A stretch of 7,059 nt of DNA from Campylobacter sp. GTDB taxonomy: Bacteria; Campylobacterota; Campylobacteria; Campylobacterales; Campylobacteraceae. This document shows positions 1 through 6,265 of the stretch, piece after piece (position 1 is the first letter of the stretch; every line of letters begins with the position of its first letter). The position numbers and the translations under genes were made by a program. The DNA lies in contig JAFVMP010000239.1 of the NCBI GenBank assembly GCA_017506845.1, forward strand, positions 1-7,059, read 5' to 3'. The notes under the pieces are model-generated. The model made no database searches and was not told the origin of the DNA. It saw nothing but the letters and a program-made list of their open reading frames with translations.

Positions 1-854
1 CTTTGATAATTTTTATTATGACGGCTTAACTCATTTAATCGCTCTACTCTTTGCCTAGTTGTAGGATGAGTGCGAAATAAATTTGATATACCACTAGCAA
101 TATTTTTGCCACTAAATGGACTTATTATAAACATATGTGCAGTCTGTTCATTGGCATTTTTTACCATAGCATGAGCATTACTTCCTTCTAGCTTTAATAG
201 AGCATTTGCTAAATCATTTGGATTTGTAATAGAGGCTGAGAATCTATCAGCTTCAAACTCTCTTGAGCGCGATATACTCATCTGGATAATAGTAGCAGCT
301 AAAGGCATTATAATAGATAAGGCGATTATTAAAAGTGGATTTTGGCGATTTTGATTATTACCTAGCATTGCACCAAATTGAGCAAAATTTGCCAAAATCG
401 CAATTCCACCTGCAAATACTGCTGCAATAGAACCAGTTAAAATATCATAGTGTCTTACATGGCCTAATTCATGAGCTATAACTGCTGCTATCTCATCATC
501 ATTTAGCGTATCGAGCAATCCAGTAGTTAGAGCCACAGCCGCATTGGCTGGATTTCTACCAGTAGCAAATGCATTAGGGACAGAGTCGCTAATTATATAT
601 AGCTTTGGTAGTTCTAATCCTGCCTTAAAACAGAGCCTTTTAGTCATATGATATAATGGATGTGAGCTACTCAGCTCTTGAGCGTTATATCGCTTTAAAA
701 TAAGCTTATCGCTATAAAAATAGCTAAAAAAATTCATAGCCAGTGCAATACAAAACGCTACCATCATACCGCCAACTCCGCCTATCATACCGCCAACAAC
801 AACAAAAAGCAACATAAGAGCTACCATAAAAAATACGGTCTTAAAAATCTCCAT
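1..854 (-). CDS. htpX: HtpX-like M48 membrane zinc metalloprotease (3' end cut by window edge)
   Basis: Heat-shock-type integral membrane protease expected to degrade misfolded inner-membrane proteins with its active site on the cytoplasmic side (family knowledge). I translate 284 residues from ATG at 854-852 with no stop before the window edge. The family is usually about 285-295 residues, so only a few C-terminal residues should be missing. Hydrophobic segments lie at about 5-20, 26-47, 141-165 and 173-192. The HEXXH zinc motif (HELGH) is at 128-132, with catalytic Glu129. The third zinc ligand is probably Glu199 in the SREFEAD stretch (197-203), which fits the M48B pattern. The RBS AAGGGG (860-865) is 5 bases from the start and lies inside the end of the upstream gene, whose stop is one base before this ATG. 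It is the last visible gene of the ribA-rsmG operon, so it probably depends on upstream transcription. Identity is very secure; only the C-terminus is unseen. Confidence 0.95.
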   Translation of the reverse strand, partial: MEIFKTVFFMVALMLLFVVVGGMIGGVGGMMVAFCIALAMNFFSYFYSDKLILKRYNAQELSSSHPLYHMTKRLCFKAGLELPKLYIISDSVPNAFATGRNPANAAVALTTGLLDTLNDDEIAAVIAHELGHVRHYDILTGSIAAVFAGGIAILANFAQFGAMLGNNQNRQNPLLIIALSIIMPLAATIIQMSISRSREFEADRFSASITNPNDLANALLKLEGSNAHAMVKNANEQTAHMFIISPFSGKNIASGISNLFRTHPTTRQRVERLNELSRHNKNYQ

Positions 855-855
855 C

Positions 856-1167
856 TTATCCCCTTATTGCTCCTAGGTATATAACTGCGTCAATCTGTTT
901 TTTAGCTGCTTTTTCTAGCTCATTATCGCTATTAATTATTAAGGCGATTTTGCTATCAAATAGATAATTATTGGCTAATTTTTGTAGTTTTTTAGCTAGT
1001 TTTATAGTATCGCATACGATAAATTTAACTCCATTAGCATTAGCAATTAACGCCTCTTTAATATTAGAAACTACAATAAAATTACACTTTGGATTTAAAT
1101 TTTTTGGCTCAAATTTAGATAAAAACACCGGCTCATAAGCTATTAAATCACTACCAATTATAATCAT
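856..1167 (-). CDS. Uncharacterised 103-residue alpha/beta protein
   Basis: I do not recognise a named family, although small proteins of this look occur beside rsmG/htpX in related epsilonproteobacteria as far as I recall. The chosen start is ATG at 1167-1165, preceded by AAGGAG (1176-1181) at 8 bases and overlapping the upstream stop as ATGA. An in-frame ATG 18 bases further upstream (1185-1183) has no RBS and would deepen the overlap. There is no signal peptide or membrane segment, so it is probably cytosolic. The sequence alternates short hydrophobic strands (IIIG near 2-5, FIVV near 30-33, VKFIVCD near 47-53, KIALII near 73-78, DAVIYL near 92-97) with amphipathic helices rich in Lys and Ala, as in a flavodoxin-like fold or a half TIM barrel. 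No obvious catalytic motif is visible. The gene ends one base before htpX, so the two should be co-translated. A link to htpX or ribosome maturation is only inference from context. Confidence 0.85.
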   Translation of the reverse strand: MIIIGSDLIAYEPVFLSKFEPKNLNPKCNFIVVSNIKEALIANANGVKFIVCDTIKLAKKLQKLANNYLFDSKIALIINSDNELEKAAKKQIDAVIYLGAIRG

Positions 1168-1358
1168 TTTAGACACTCCTTGCATATATATTTACCATTT
1201 CTTAGTGTGCTATCTTTTAGCTCTACAAATGTATCGCATTTACTACATTCAACAAAGCTTTGCTCTTCACCGCTAGGCTTTTTAGATCTAAATTTAGGCA
1301 GTATAAAAAAGTAAATTATCGCTATAATTAATACAAATATTATGACTTTAGCTATCAT
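1164..1358 (-). CDS. PP0621-type small membrane-anchored zinc-ribbon protein
   Basis: A 64-residue protein with one N-terminal transmembrane helix (about residues 3-20, nearly all Ile/Val/Phe/Leu), a short basic linker (PKFRSKK, 21-27), and a C-terminal zinc ribbon with two CxxC knuckles: Cys38/Cys41 and Cys59/Cys62. This layout, including the GKYICKEC-type end, fits the PP0621 family of short proteobacterial proteins, from memory; no function is established. With the basic linker after the helix, the ribbon probably faces the cytoplasm. The start ATG (1358-1356) overlaps the rsmG stop as ATGA and has AAGGG 6 bases upstream, inside rsmG. Its own stop overlaps the next gene as ATGA. It is therefore tightly coupled on both sides. 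All four metal-ligand cysteines are present, so the small frame is real rather than a chance ORF. Confidence 0.85.
   Translation of the reverse strand: MIAKVIIFVLIIAIIYFFILPKFRSKKPSGEEQSFVECSKCDTFVELKDSTLRNGKYICKECLK
1176..1181 (-). promoter_or_regulatory. RBS deciding the start of the 103-residue gene
   Basis: AAGGAG on the minus strand sits 8 bases before ATG 1167-1165. The alternative in-frame ATG at 1185-1183 lies upstream of this RBS and has no Shine-Dalgarno match of its own. This favours the 103-residue product over a 109-residue one. Confidence 0.7.
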
Positions 1359-1894
1359 TTTACACCCTTTAATATCACATAATTTCGCTCATTTTCTTGA
1401 TAAATTCTCTTATAGCATTTAAGCTCTTCTATCTCAAATTTAGCATTTGAGCCTTTATAGAGCAAAAATGTAGTCTCTTCATCATAAAAGCCTTGACAAA
1501 TTTTAATCAAATCTGCCGTATTCATCAACGCTCTAGAGGTTATCAAATCTGCTTTTATCTTATCGCAATTTTCAATTTTGCCACTATGGACGGTGATATT
1601 TTGCAAATTTAAACTCAAAGCCGCATAAGATAAAAAGCTTGATTTTTTAGCTATTGGCTCATATAGATGAAACTCGCATTCATCTAAAATCATAGCTAAA
1701 AATATTGCTGGAAACCCAGCCCCGCTACCTACATCTACACAAATCTTTGGCTTAAAATCTAAAAGCTTTATCGCTTCTATGCTATCAAGAGCTACTGGCT
1801 TTATATCTTTATAGTTTGTTAGGCTATGGATTTTATTGAATTTTTTTAAGACCTCATCAAACTTAGCCACACTCTCCCAAAATTTTAAACTCAT
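1355..1894 (-). CDS. rsmG: 16S rRNA (guanine527-N7)-methyltransferase RsmG
   Basis: SAM-dependent methyltransferase (formerly GidB) that methylates N7 of G527 in 16S rRNA of the small subunit; loss of the enzyme is known to give low-level streptomycin resistance in several bacteria. The 179-residue protein is shorter than the E. coli enzyme (about 207). The SAM-binding motif I is clear at residues 53-62 (VDVGSGAGFP), followed by the acidic strand end around Glu79 (LYEP) and a KKSSFL stretch (83-88) typical of the family (KRxxFL). The N-terminal FNKIHSLTN (19-27) corresponds to the family's NxxxNLT region, with the second Asn replaced. SRALMN (120-125) matches the family's SRA motif. The start ATG at 1894-1892 overlaps the ribA stop (ATGA); the Shine-Dalgarno is only a GGGG 8 bases upstream, so coupling to ribA translation may matter. 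The 3' end overlaps the zinc-ribbon gene. Confidence 0.95.
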   Translation of the reverse strand: MSLKFWESVAKFDEVLKKFNKIHSLTNYKDIKPVALDSIEAIKLLDFKPKICVDVGSGAGFPAIFLAMILDECEFHLYEPIAKKSSFLSYAALSLNLQNITVHSGKIENCDKIKADLITSRALMNTADLIKICQGFYDEETTFLLYKGSNAKFEIEELKCYKRIYQENERNYVILKGVK

Positions 1895-2451
1895 AGCATA
1901 TGCCCCATCTGCTCTTTTTTAATATTTAAATAATCTTTATTATATTTATTTGCCTCTATTTGTATCGGGATTCGGCTTACTATTTGAGCTTTTATACTTG
2001 AGAGTTTAAGCGGATTATTGGTTAATAAATTCACACTTTTTATCCCAAAATCATCTAAGATAAAATCCACCATCTCATATGTTCTCTCATCGGCTTTAAA
2101 TCCTAATTGATGATTAGCCTCTATGGTATCTAGGCCTAAATCTTGAAGATTATAGGCATTTACTTTATTTAATAGACCGATATTTCTACCTTCTTGACGA
2201 AGATATATCACCATTCCACCATTATCTGATATATATTTAAGCGCAGCTTCTAGCTGTTCTCCGCAGTCGCATTTTCTGCTTCCTAATGCATCACCTGTAA
2301 GGCACTCTGAGTGAATTCTAAGATTTAATGGATCGCTTAAATTTGAACTAAAAATTACTAAATGCTCTTTATCATTTTCTTTATATGCTTTAATTTTAAA
2401 ATTTCCAAATTTAGTTGGCAAATTTGCAACTTTAGATATCTCTATATGCAC
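1891..2451 (-). CDS. ribA: GTP cyclohydrolase II (stand-alone RibA)
   Basis: Catalyses the first step of riboflavin synthesis, opening the imidazole ring of GTP with release of formate and pyrophosphate to give the diaminopyrimidine intermediate. The 186-residue protein is a single-domain enzyme with no fused DHBP synthase, so RibB should be encoded elsewhere. Zinc ligands Cys50, Cys61 and Cys63 are in the HSECLTGDALGSRKCDCG region. LRQEGRNIGL (84-93) is the GTP-binding signature, Tyr100 is in the NAYNLQD stretch, and Asp121/Arg123 in KADERT match the E. coli catalytic Asp126/Arg128 spacing. The start codon is GTG (2451-2449): an in-frame TAA at 2463-2461 excludes any longer form and the next Met is residue 80. 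AAGGA lies 6 bases upstream. It is the first gene of the minus-strand operon, driven by an extended -10 promoter shared back to back with hemB. Its end overlaps rsmG by 4 bases. Confidence 0.96.
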   Translation of the reverse strand: MHIEISKVANLPTKFGNFKIKAYKENDKEHLVIFSSNLSDPLNLRIHSECLTGDALGSRKCDCGEQLEAALKYISDNGGMVIYLRQEGRNIGLLNKVNAYNLQDLGLDTIEANHQLGFKADERTYEMVDFILDDFGIKSVNLLTNNPLKLSSIKAQIVSRIPIQIEANKYNKDYLNIKKEQMGHML

Positions 2452-2457
2452 TTTTTG

Positions 2458-2462
2458 TCCTT
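2458..2462 (-). promoter_or_regulatory. RBS fixing the GTG start of ribA
   Basis: AAGGA on the minus strand, 6 bases before the GTG at 2451-2449. It overlaps an in-frame TAA (2463-2461), so translation cannot begin further upstream, and no ATG lies within the first 79 codons. This makes GTG the start. Confidence 0.75.
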
Positions 2463-2475
2463 AGTTTTTCTTTTA

Positions 2476-2484
2476 ATTGTATCA
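2476..2484 (-). promoter_or_regulatory. Predicted sigma70 extended -10 promoter of the ribA operon
   Basis: The minus strand reads TGATACAAT, an extended -10 (TGn plus TACAAT, 5 of 6 to consensus). The hexamer ends 24 bases before the ribA GTG, leaving a leader of about 18 bases. A weak TTGTTT lies 18 bases upstream at 2500-2505. A poor -35 with an AT-rich upstream tract is normal for Campylobacter vegetative promoters. Confidence 0.6.
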
Positions 2485-2505
2485 TTTGCAATTAAATCTA
2501 AACAA

Positions 2506-2523
2506 AATCAATTATTTTTGATT
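2506..2523. promoter_or_regulatory. AT-rich dyad between divergent promoters (candidate operator)
   Basis: A perfect 6-base inverted repeat AATCAA (2506-2511) and TTGATT (2518-2523) separated by 6 bases, centred near 2514.5, about 5 bases from the midpoint between the two -10 elements. It overlaps the -35 zone of hemB and abuts that of ribA, a position where one bound protein could affect both. In DNA this AT-rich such a dyad can arise by chance, and it does not clearly match a Fur or PerR box. Confidence 0.25.
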
Positions 2524-2534
2524 AAATTAAATTC

Positions 2535-2543
2535 TGCTATAAT
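2535..2543 (+). promoter_or_regulatory. Predicted sigma70 extended -10 promoter of the hemB operon
   Basis: TGCTATAAT is an extended -10 with a perfect TATAAT hexamer at 2538-2543, ending 24 bases before the hemB ATG. The expected -35 position (2515-2520) holds only TTTTTG within an AT-rich tract, as is usual in Campylobacter. AGGAG at 2556-2560 gives a normal RBS with 7-base spacing. The untranslated leader would be about 18 bases. Confidence 0.7.
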
Positions 2544-2567
2544 CACTAAATTTGCAGGAGAATAATA

Positions 2568-3548
2568 ATGTTTAAAAGATATAGAAGATTGCGCTTAAAT
2601 GAATCCTTGCGTGATATGGTAAGAGAGAATAATATATCTGTTAATGATTTTATATATCCACTTTTTGTGGTTGAAGGTCAAGGAATTAAAAATGAGATAA
2701 GCTCAATGCCTGGCGTATTTCAGATGAGTTTAGATGAAATTTTAAAAGAGTGCCAAGAGATAATAAATCTAGGCATAAAATCTATAATTTTATTTGGAAT
2801 TCCAAATTTAAAAGATAGCATTGGTAGCGATGCCCTTGATGAAAATGGGATAATTGCTCGTTCATTAAGAGCTATCAAAGAGAAATTTCCAACACTTTTT
2901 GTAATCACCGATCTATGTTTTTGTGAATACACAGATCATGGACATTGTGGAATTTTAGATCATGTATGCAAAAGCGTTGATAATGATGCTACTCTTGAGA
3001 TCTCAGCCAAACAAGCCCTAATCCACGCCAAAGCTGGAGCTGATATGATAGCGCCAAGTGGAATGATGGATGGCATAATCTATACTTTACGCAAAGCATT
3101 AGATGAAAATGGATATGAAAATCTGCCTATTATGTCCTATTCGACCAAATTTGCTTCTGCCTACTATGGGCCATTTCGTGATGTAGCCCAAAGCGCTCCA
3201 AGTTTTGGCGATAGAAAGAGCTATCAAATGGATCCAGCCAATAGATTAGAAGCAATTAGCGAGAGCTTAGAAGATGAATCTCAAGGCGCAGATATTTTAA
3301 TGGTCAAACCAGCTCTTGCCTATTTAGATATAATAAGAGATATTAAAGAGCGTAGCAGATTGCCACTATGTGTTTATAATGTAAGTGGGGAGTATGCCCT
3401 ATTAAAAGCTGGACAAAAAGCTGGAGTTATAGATTATGAGCGTGTAATGATGGAGACTATGATATCTTTTAAAAGAGCAGGTGCTAATCTTATCATCAGC
3501 TACCATGCCAAAGAGGTTGCTAAGATTTTAAATTCAAACAAGGGATAG
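2568..3548 (+). CDS. hemB: Porphobilinogen synthase (delta-aminolevulinate dehydratase), zinc type
   Basis: Condenses two molecules of 5-aminolevulinate to porphobilinogen, the first common pyrrole of the tetrapyrrole pathway, in the cytosol as a homo-octamer (family knowledge). The 326-residue length is normal. The catalytic zinc site is the Cys-rich form [14 protein letters not shown], with ligands Cys117, Cys119 and Cys127, rather than the Asp-rich magnesium form. The Schiff-base lysines are Lys194 in [14 protein letters not shown] and Lys247 in [19 protein letters not shown] (161-169) is the conserved barrel motif. The ATG at 2568 has AGGAG 7 bases upstream, and an in-frame TAA at 2547-2549 excludes a longer form. 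It is the first gene of the plus-strand operon; argF starts 2 bases after its stop. Its promoter faces away from ribA's across a shared spacer. Confidence 0.97.
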   Translation: MFKRYRRLRLNESLRDMVRENNISVNDFIYPLFVVEGQGIKNEISSMPGVFQMSLDEILKECQEIINLGIKSIILFGIPNLKDSIGSDALDENGIIARSLRAIKEKFPTLFVITDLCFCEYTDHGHCGILDHVCKSVDNDATLEISAKQALIHAKAGADMIAPSGMMDGIIYTLRKALDENGYENLPIMSYSTKFASAYYGPFRDVAQSAPSFGDRKSYQMDPANRLEAISESLEDESQGADILMVKPALAYLDIIRDIKERSRLPLCVYNVSGEYALLKAGQKAGVIDYERVMMETMISFKRAGANLIISYHAKEVAKILNSNKG

Positions 3549-3550
3549 CT

Positions 3551-4480
3551 ATGAGACATTTTTTAACTCTAAATGATATAAGCAAAGATGAAATTTTAGA
3601 TATTTTACAGATTGCTAAAGATATCAAAAAAGAAGCATTAAATAAAGAGTATAAACCATATTTAAAAGATCAATTTTTAGCCATGATATTTGAAAAAAGC
3701 TCTACAAGAACTAGAGTAAGCTTTGAAGTTGGAATGCAACAACTAGGCGGAAAGGCTTTATTTTTAAGCAATAAAGATATTCAATTAGGTCGTGGTGAGC
3801 CTATTAAAGATACAGCTAGAGTTCTTGGTGGAATGGTTGATATGATTATGGCTAGAGTTTATAAGCAAAGCGACCTTGAAGAGTTAGCTAAATTTAGCAA
3901 TCTACCAGTTATAAACGGGCTAAGCGATGACTTCCATCCAGTTCAATTAATGGCTGATTTACTCACTCTTGATGAGCTTGGAGTAGATATTACCTCTATG
4001 AAAGTTGCATATGTAGGCGATGGAAACAATATGACAAACTCATGGCTAATGGCTGCTTCTAAGCTTGGATTTGAGCTAAGAGTTGCTACGCCAAAAGGAT
4101 ATGAAGCTCCACAATGGGTAGTAGATATAGCCTTGCAAAATGCTAAACAAAGCGGAGCAATTATCAAAATAGGAAATGATCCAAAAGAGGCTATAAATAG
4201 CGCCGATGTAGTAACTACAGATACTTGGGTTTCTATGGGTCAAGAAGATGAAAAAGCCAAAAGAGTAGCTGAATTTAATGGATTTTGCGTTGATAAAGAT
4301 ATGATGAATCTAGCAGCTCCTAAGGCAAAATTCCTTCACTGCCTACCAGCATATAGAGGTTATGAAGTTAGCGAAGATATCTTTGAGTTGCATGCTGATG
4401 AGATATTTGCTGAGGCTCACAATAGACTTCACGCACAAAAAGGCGTAATGGTCTGGTGCGATAGGATGAGAAATGAATAG
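3551..4480 (+). CDS. argF: Ornithine carbamoyltransferase
   Basis: Transfers the carbamoyl group from carbamoyl phosphate to ornithine, giving citrulline in arginine biosynthesis; usually a cytosolic trimer. The 309-residue length fits the anabolic enzyme. The carbamoyl-phosphate loop STRTR is at 51-55, HPVQ at 129-132, and the ornithine-binding DxxxSMG at 224-230 (Asp224, Ser228-Met229-Gly230). The catalytic HCLP is at 263-266 with Cys264, and NRLHAQKG near the C-terminus carries the conserved Arg292. The SMG loop and HCLP separate it from aspartate carbamoyltransferase. The RBS AAGGGA (3540-3545) lies in the last codons of hemB, with 2 bases between the genes. The last 8 bases overlap the start of the next gene. 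No other arginine gene is visible here, so its place between heme genes is a lineage gene-order feature rather than a pathway cluster. Confidence 0.96.
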   Translation: MRHFLTLNDISKDEILDILQIAKDIKKEALNKEYKPYLKDQFLAMIFEKSSTRTRVSFEVGMQQLGGKALFLSNKDIQLGRGEPIKDTARVLGGMVDMIMARVYKQSDLEELAKFSNLPVINGLSDDFHPVQLMADLLTLDELGVDITSMKVAYVGDGNNMTNSWLMAASKLGFELRVATPKGYEAPQWVVDIALQNAKQSGAIIKIGNDPKEAINSADVVTTDTWVSMGQEDEKAKRVAEFNGFCVDKDMMNLAAPKAKFLHCLPAYRGYEVSEDIFELHADEIFAEAHNRLHAQKGVMVWCDRMRNE

Positions 4481-4898
4481 ACATTTAGAAAGCATTAGCC
4501 AAACTCTAGGCATTAGCAAAAGGCGTCGTACTACTTTTGAACTAGAGCCACTTGAAAATAATGAGATGAAGCTAAGCTATAAAGGTAAGCCAAATTTTAA
4601 TACGCCGTGGTTTGGTATGTATGGAGATAAGCCATGTGCGCTTGTGCCAGCAGAGCTATTTGAAGCGGTAATAAATGCACTCAAAAATGCACAAAAAGAG
4701 AATTTTGAATTAAAGCTAGAAAGATCCATTTTGCAAAATTTACCAATTGATTTTGGTGATGTCTGGACTGTAGCTATTGAAGAGATAAAAAAAGCAAATT
4801 ATAAAAAAGAGCCAAATTTAGATCGAGTAATCGCAAAGATTAAAAAAGAGCATCCAAATCTCTTTTTAGATATGCGTTCAATTGTAGGCAAGGAGTAA
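4473..4898 (+). CDS. DUF2603/UPF0763-like protein of unknown function
   Basis: A 141-residue protein with no signal peptide or membrane segment. I associate it, from memory of similar Campylobacter proteins next to hemN, with DUF2603 (UPF0763), a family I know only from epsilonproteobacteria and without assigned function. What can be seen: a basic patch KRRR at 16-19; a probably globular centre with [12 protein letters not shown] (43-54) and [14 protein letters not shown] (57-70); and a charged, probably helical C-terminal half rich in Lys and Glu ([13 protein letters not shown] near 102-114, IAKIKKEHP near 120-128). One Cys only (Cys55), so no metal site. The start overlaps argF by 8 bases, with AGGA (4463-4466) 6 bases upstream inside argF. 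hemN follows after 2 bases, its RBS AAGGAG lying in this gene's final codons. Co-translation with hemN makes a role near heme synthesis possible, but that is only context. Confidence 0.85.
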   Translation: MNRHLESISQTLGISKRRRTTFELEPLENNEMKLSYKGKPNFNTPWFGMYGDKPCALVPAELFEAVINALKNAQKENFELKLERSILQNLPIDFGDVWTVAIEEIKKANYKKEPNLDRVIAKIKKEHPNLFLDMRSIVGKE

Positions 4899-4900
4899 TT

Positions 4901-6256
4901 ATGGTAGATTTTGAAGCATTTGTAAAATACTCAAAACCAGGACCAAGATATACAAGCTATCCAACTGCTTTAGAGTTTAGCGATGAGTTTAGTTATGATG
5001 AGTATATCAAGCGTCTAAAAGAGTGCGATAAGCCGCTTTCTTTATATTTTCACTTGCCATTTTGCCGCTCGGCTTGCTACTTTTGTGGATGTAATGTTAT
5101 CTACACTAGCAAAAGTGATAAGATGAGTAGATACTTAGACTATTTAGAGCGTGAGCTTGAGATTTTATCTAGCATAGTAGATACAAATAGAAGTGTTGTC
5201 CAGATGCACTTTGGTGGTGGTACGCCAACATTTTATAGCGCAAGCGAGCTTGATAGGATTATAAAAGCTATCAAAAAGCACTTTAAAAACTTTGCAAATG
5301 ATGCTGAGATTAGCTGTGAGATAGATCCAAGATTTTTAAATGAAGAGCAGCTACAAGTCCTTAGTTCGCATGGATTTAATAGAGTTAGTTTTGGCGTTCA
5401 AGATTTTGATGAACAAGTCCAAAAAGAGATACATAGAATTCAGCCATATGATATCACCCAAAATGCAGTAAATTTAGCTAGAAAATATGGTATGATAAGC
5501 GTAAATACAGATTTAATTTATGGCTTGCCGTATCAGAGTTTAGAGAGTTTTAAACGCACTCTTGAGCTAGGAGTTAGCCTAAATCCAGATAGATTTGCTA
5601 TATTTAATTACGCCCATGTGCCATGGATAAAAAAGAGTATGAGAAAATTTGATGAAACCACTCTACCTTCACCAAAAACTAAGCTTGAAATTTTAAAATA
5701 TACAATGGAATATCTGCCAAACCATGGCTATAAGATGATCGGTATGGATCACTATGCCAAGCCTGGAGATGAGCTATTTAAAGCTCTTGAAAATGGCTCA
5801 CTACATAGAAACTTTCAAGGATATACTACAAAAGGTGGAGCTCAGCTAATTGGCATTGGCCTTACAAGTATTGGAGAAGGTGATGACTATTATGCTCAAA
5901 ACTACAAAGATATGGCTAGCTATGAAGCTGCAATTGATGCTGGCAAACTACCAAATGCAAAGGGCATTTATCTAAACAGCGAAGATAGACTTAGAAAATC
6001 TGTAATCATGGAGCTAATGGCAAATTTTGCTCTTGATATTAAAAGAGTTGAAAGTGAATTTAGCATTAACTTCTTTGAGCATTTTAAAGCTGAACTTGAT
6101 GAGCTTGGGGATTTAGTGCAGTTTATGAATATTAATAATGATAAAATAGAGATAAATCCAACTGGAACGCTATTAATACGCAATATTGCAATGTGTTTTG
6201 ATGAATATATGGCTAAATTTAAAGGCGTTAATAATAGCTTTTCAAAGACTGTTTAA
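4901..6256 (+). CDS. hemN: Oxygen-independent coproporphyrinogen III dehydrogenase (radical SAM)
   Basis: Converts coproporphyrinogen III to protoporphyrinogen IX by two radical decarboxylations without O2, using a [4Fe-4S] cluster and two SAM molecules; cytosolic. The 451 residues are close to the E. coli length (457). The cluster motif CxxxCxxCxC has Cys55, Cys59, Cys62 and Cys64, with Tyr49 six residues before the first Cys as in true HemN. GGGTP (105-109) is the SAM motif. GMDHYAKP (281-288), LHRNFQGYTT (301-310) and a late LLIRNIAMCFD (424-434) are present, features that separate genuine HemN from HemW/HemN-like chaperones. The RBS AAGGAG (4890-4895) is 5 bases before the ATG. Together with hemB it supplies two steps of the heme pathway; intermediate steps must be encoded elsewhere. 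The oxygen-independent form suits a microaerophile. Confidence 0.97.
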   Translation: MVDFEAFVKYSKPGPRYTSYPTALEFSDEFSYDEYIKRLKECDKPLSLYFHLPFCRSACYFCGCNVIYTSKSDKMSRYLDYLERELEILSSIVDTNRSVVQMHFGGGTPTFYSASELDRIIKAIKKHFKNFANDAEISCEIDPRFLNEEQLQVLSSHGFNRVSFGVQDFDEQVQKEIHRIQPYDITQNAVNLARKYGMISVNTDLIYGLPYQSLESFKRTLELGVSLNPDRFAIFNYAHVPWIKKSMRKFDETTLPSPKTKLEILKYTMEYLPNHGYKMIGMDHYAKPGDELFKALENGSLHRNFQGYTTKGGAQLIGIGLTSIGEGDDYYAQNYKDMASYEAAIDAGKLPNAKGIYLNSEDRLRKSVIMELMANFALDIKRVESEFSINFFEHFKAELDELGDLVQFMNINNDKIEINPTGTLLIRNIAMCFDEYMAKFKGVNNSFSKTV

Positions 6257-6265
6257 AGGGATTAA

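Larger units (their letters stand above)
1..2451 (-). other. Predicted operon ribA-rsmG-PP0621-103 aa-htpX
   Basis: Five minus-strand genes with three successive ATGA overlaps (1891-1894, 1355-1358, 1164-1167) and a TAA-G-ATG junction before htpX. There is no room for internal terminators between genes. The promoter is the extended -10 before ribA. Whether further genes follow htpX cannot be seen. Confidence 0.8.

Noticed and set aside
1183..1185. Upstream ATG as start of the 103-residue gene
   Set aside because: It has no RBS before it, while the ATG at 1167-1165 has AAGGAG at 8 bases and an ATGA overlap like the neighbouring junctions.
2452..2475. FMN riboswitch upstream of ribA
   Set aside because: Only 24 bases separate the -10 hexamer from the GTG start, far too short for an RFN element, and no conserved riboswitch boxes are visible.
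2500..2530. Fur box between ribA and hemB
   Set aside because: The dyad is AT-rich but does not show a convincing match to the TGATAAT/ATTATCA-type repeat, so I list it only as an unassigned candidate operator.
2362..2565. A 67-codon plus-strand open frame over the start of ribA and the intergenic region
   Set aside because: It runs antisense to ribA, covers the ribA and hemB promoters, has biased Phe/Ile-rich composition from AT-rich DNA, and shows no family features.
2720..2932. Minus-strand open frame inside hemB
   Set aside because: Antisense shadow of a well-supported gene, without RBS or recognisable features.
3943..4167. Minus-strand open frame inside argF
   Set aside because: Antisense shadow of argF with no independent support.
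5968..6183. Minus-strand open frame inside hemN
   Set aside because: Antisense shadow; Ser/Leu-rich composition is what reversed Lys/Asp/Glu-rich coding sequence gives.
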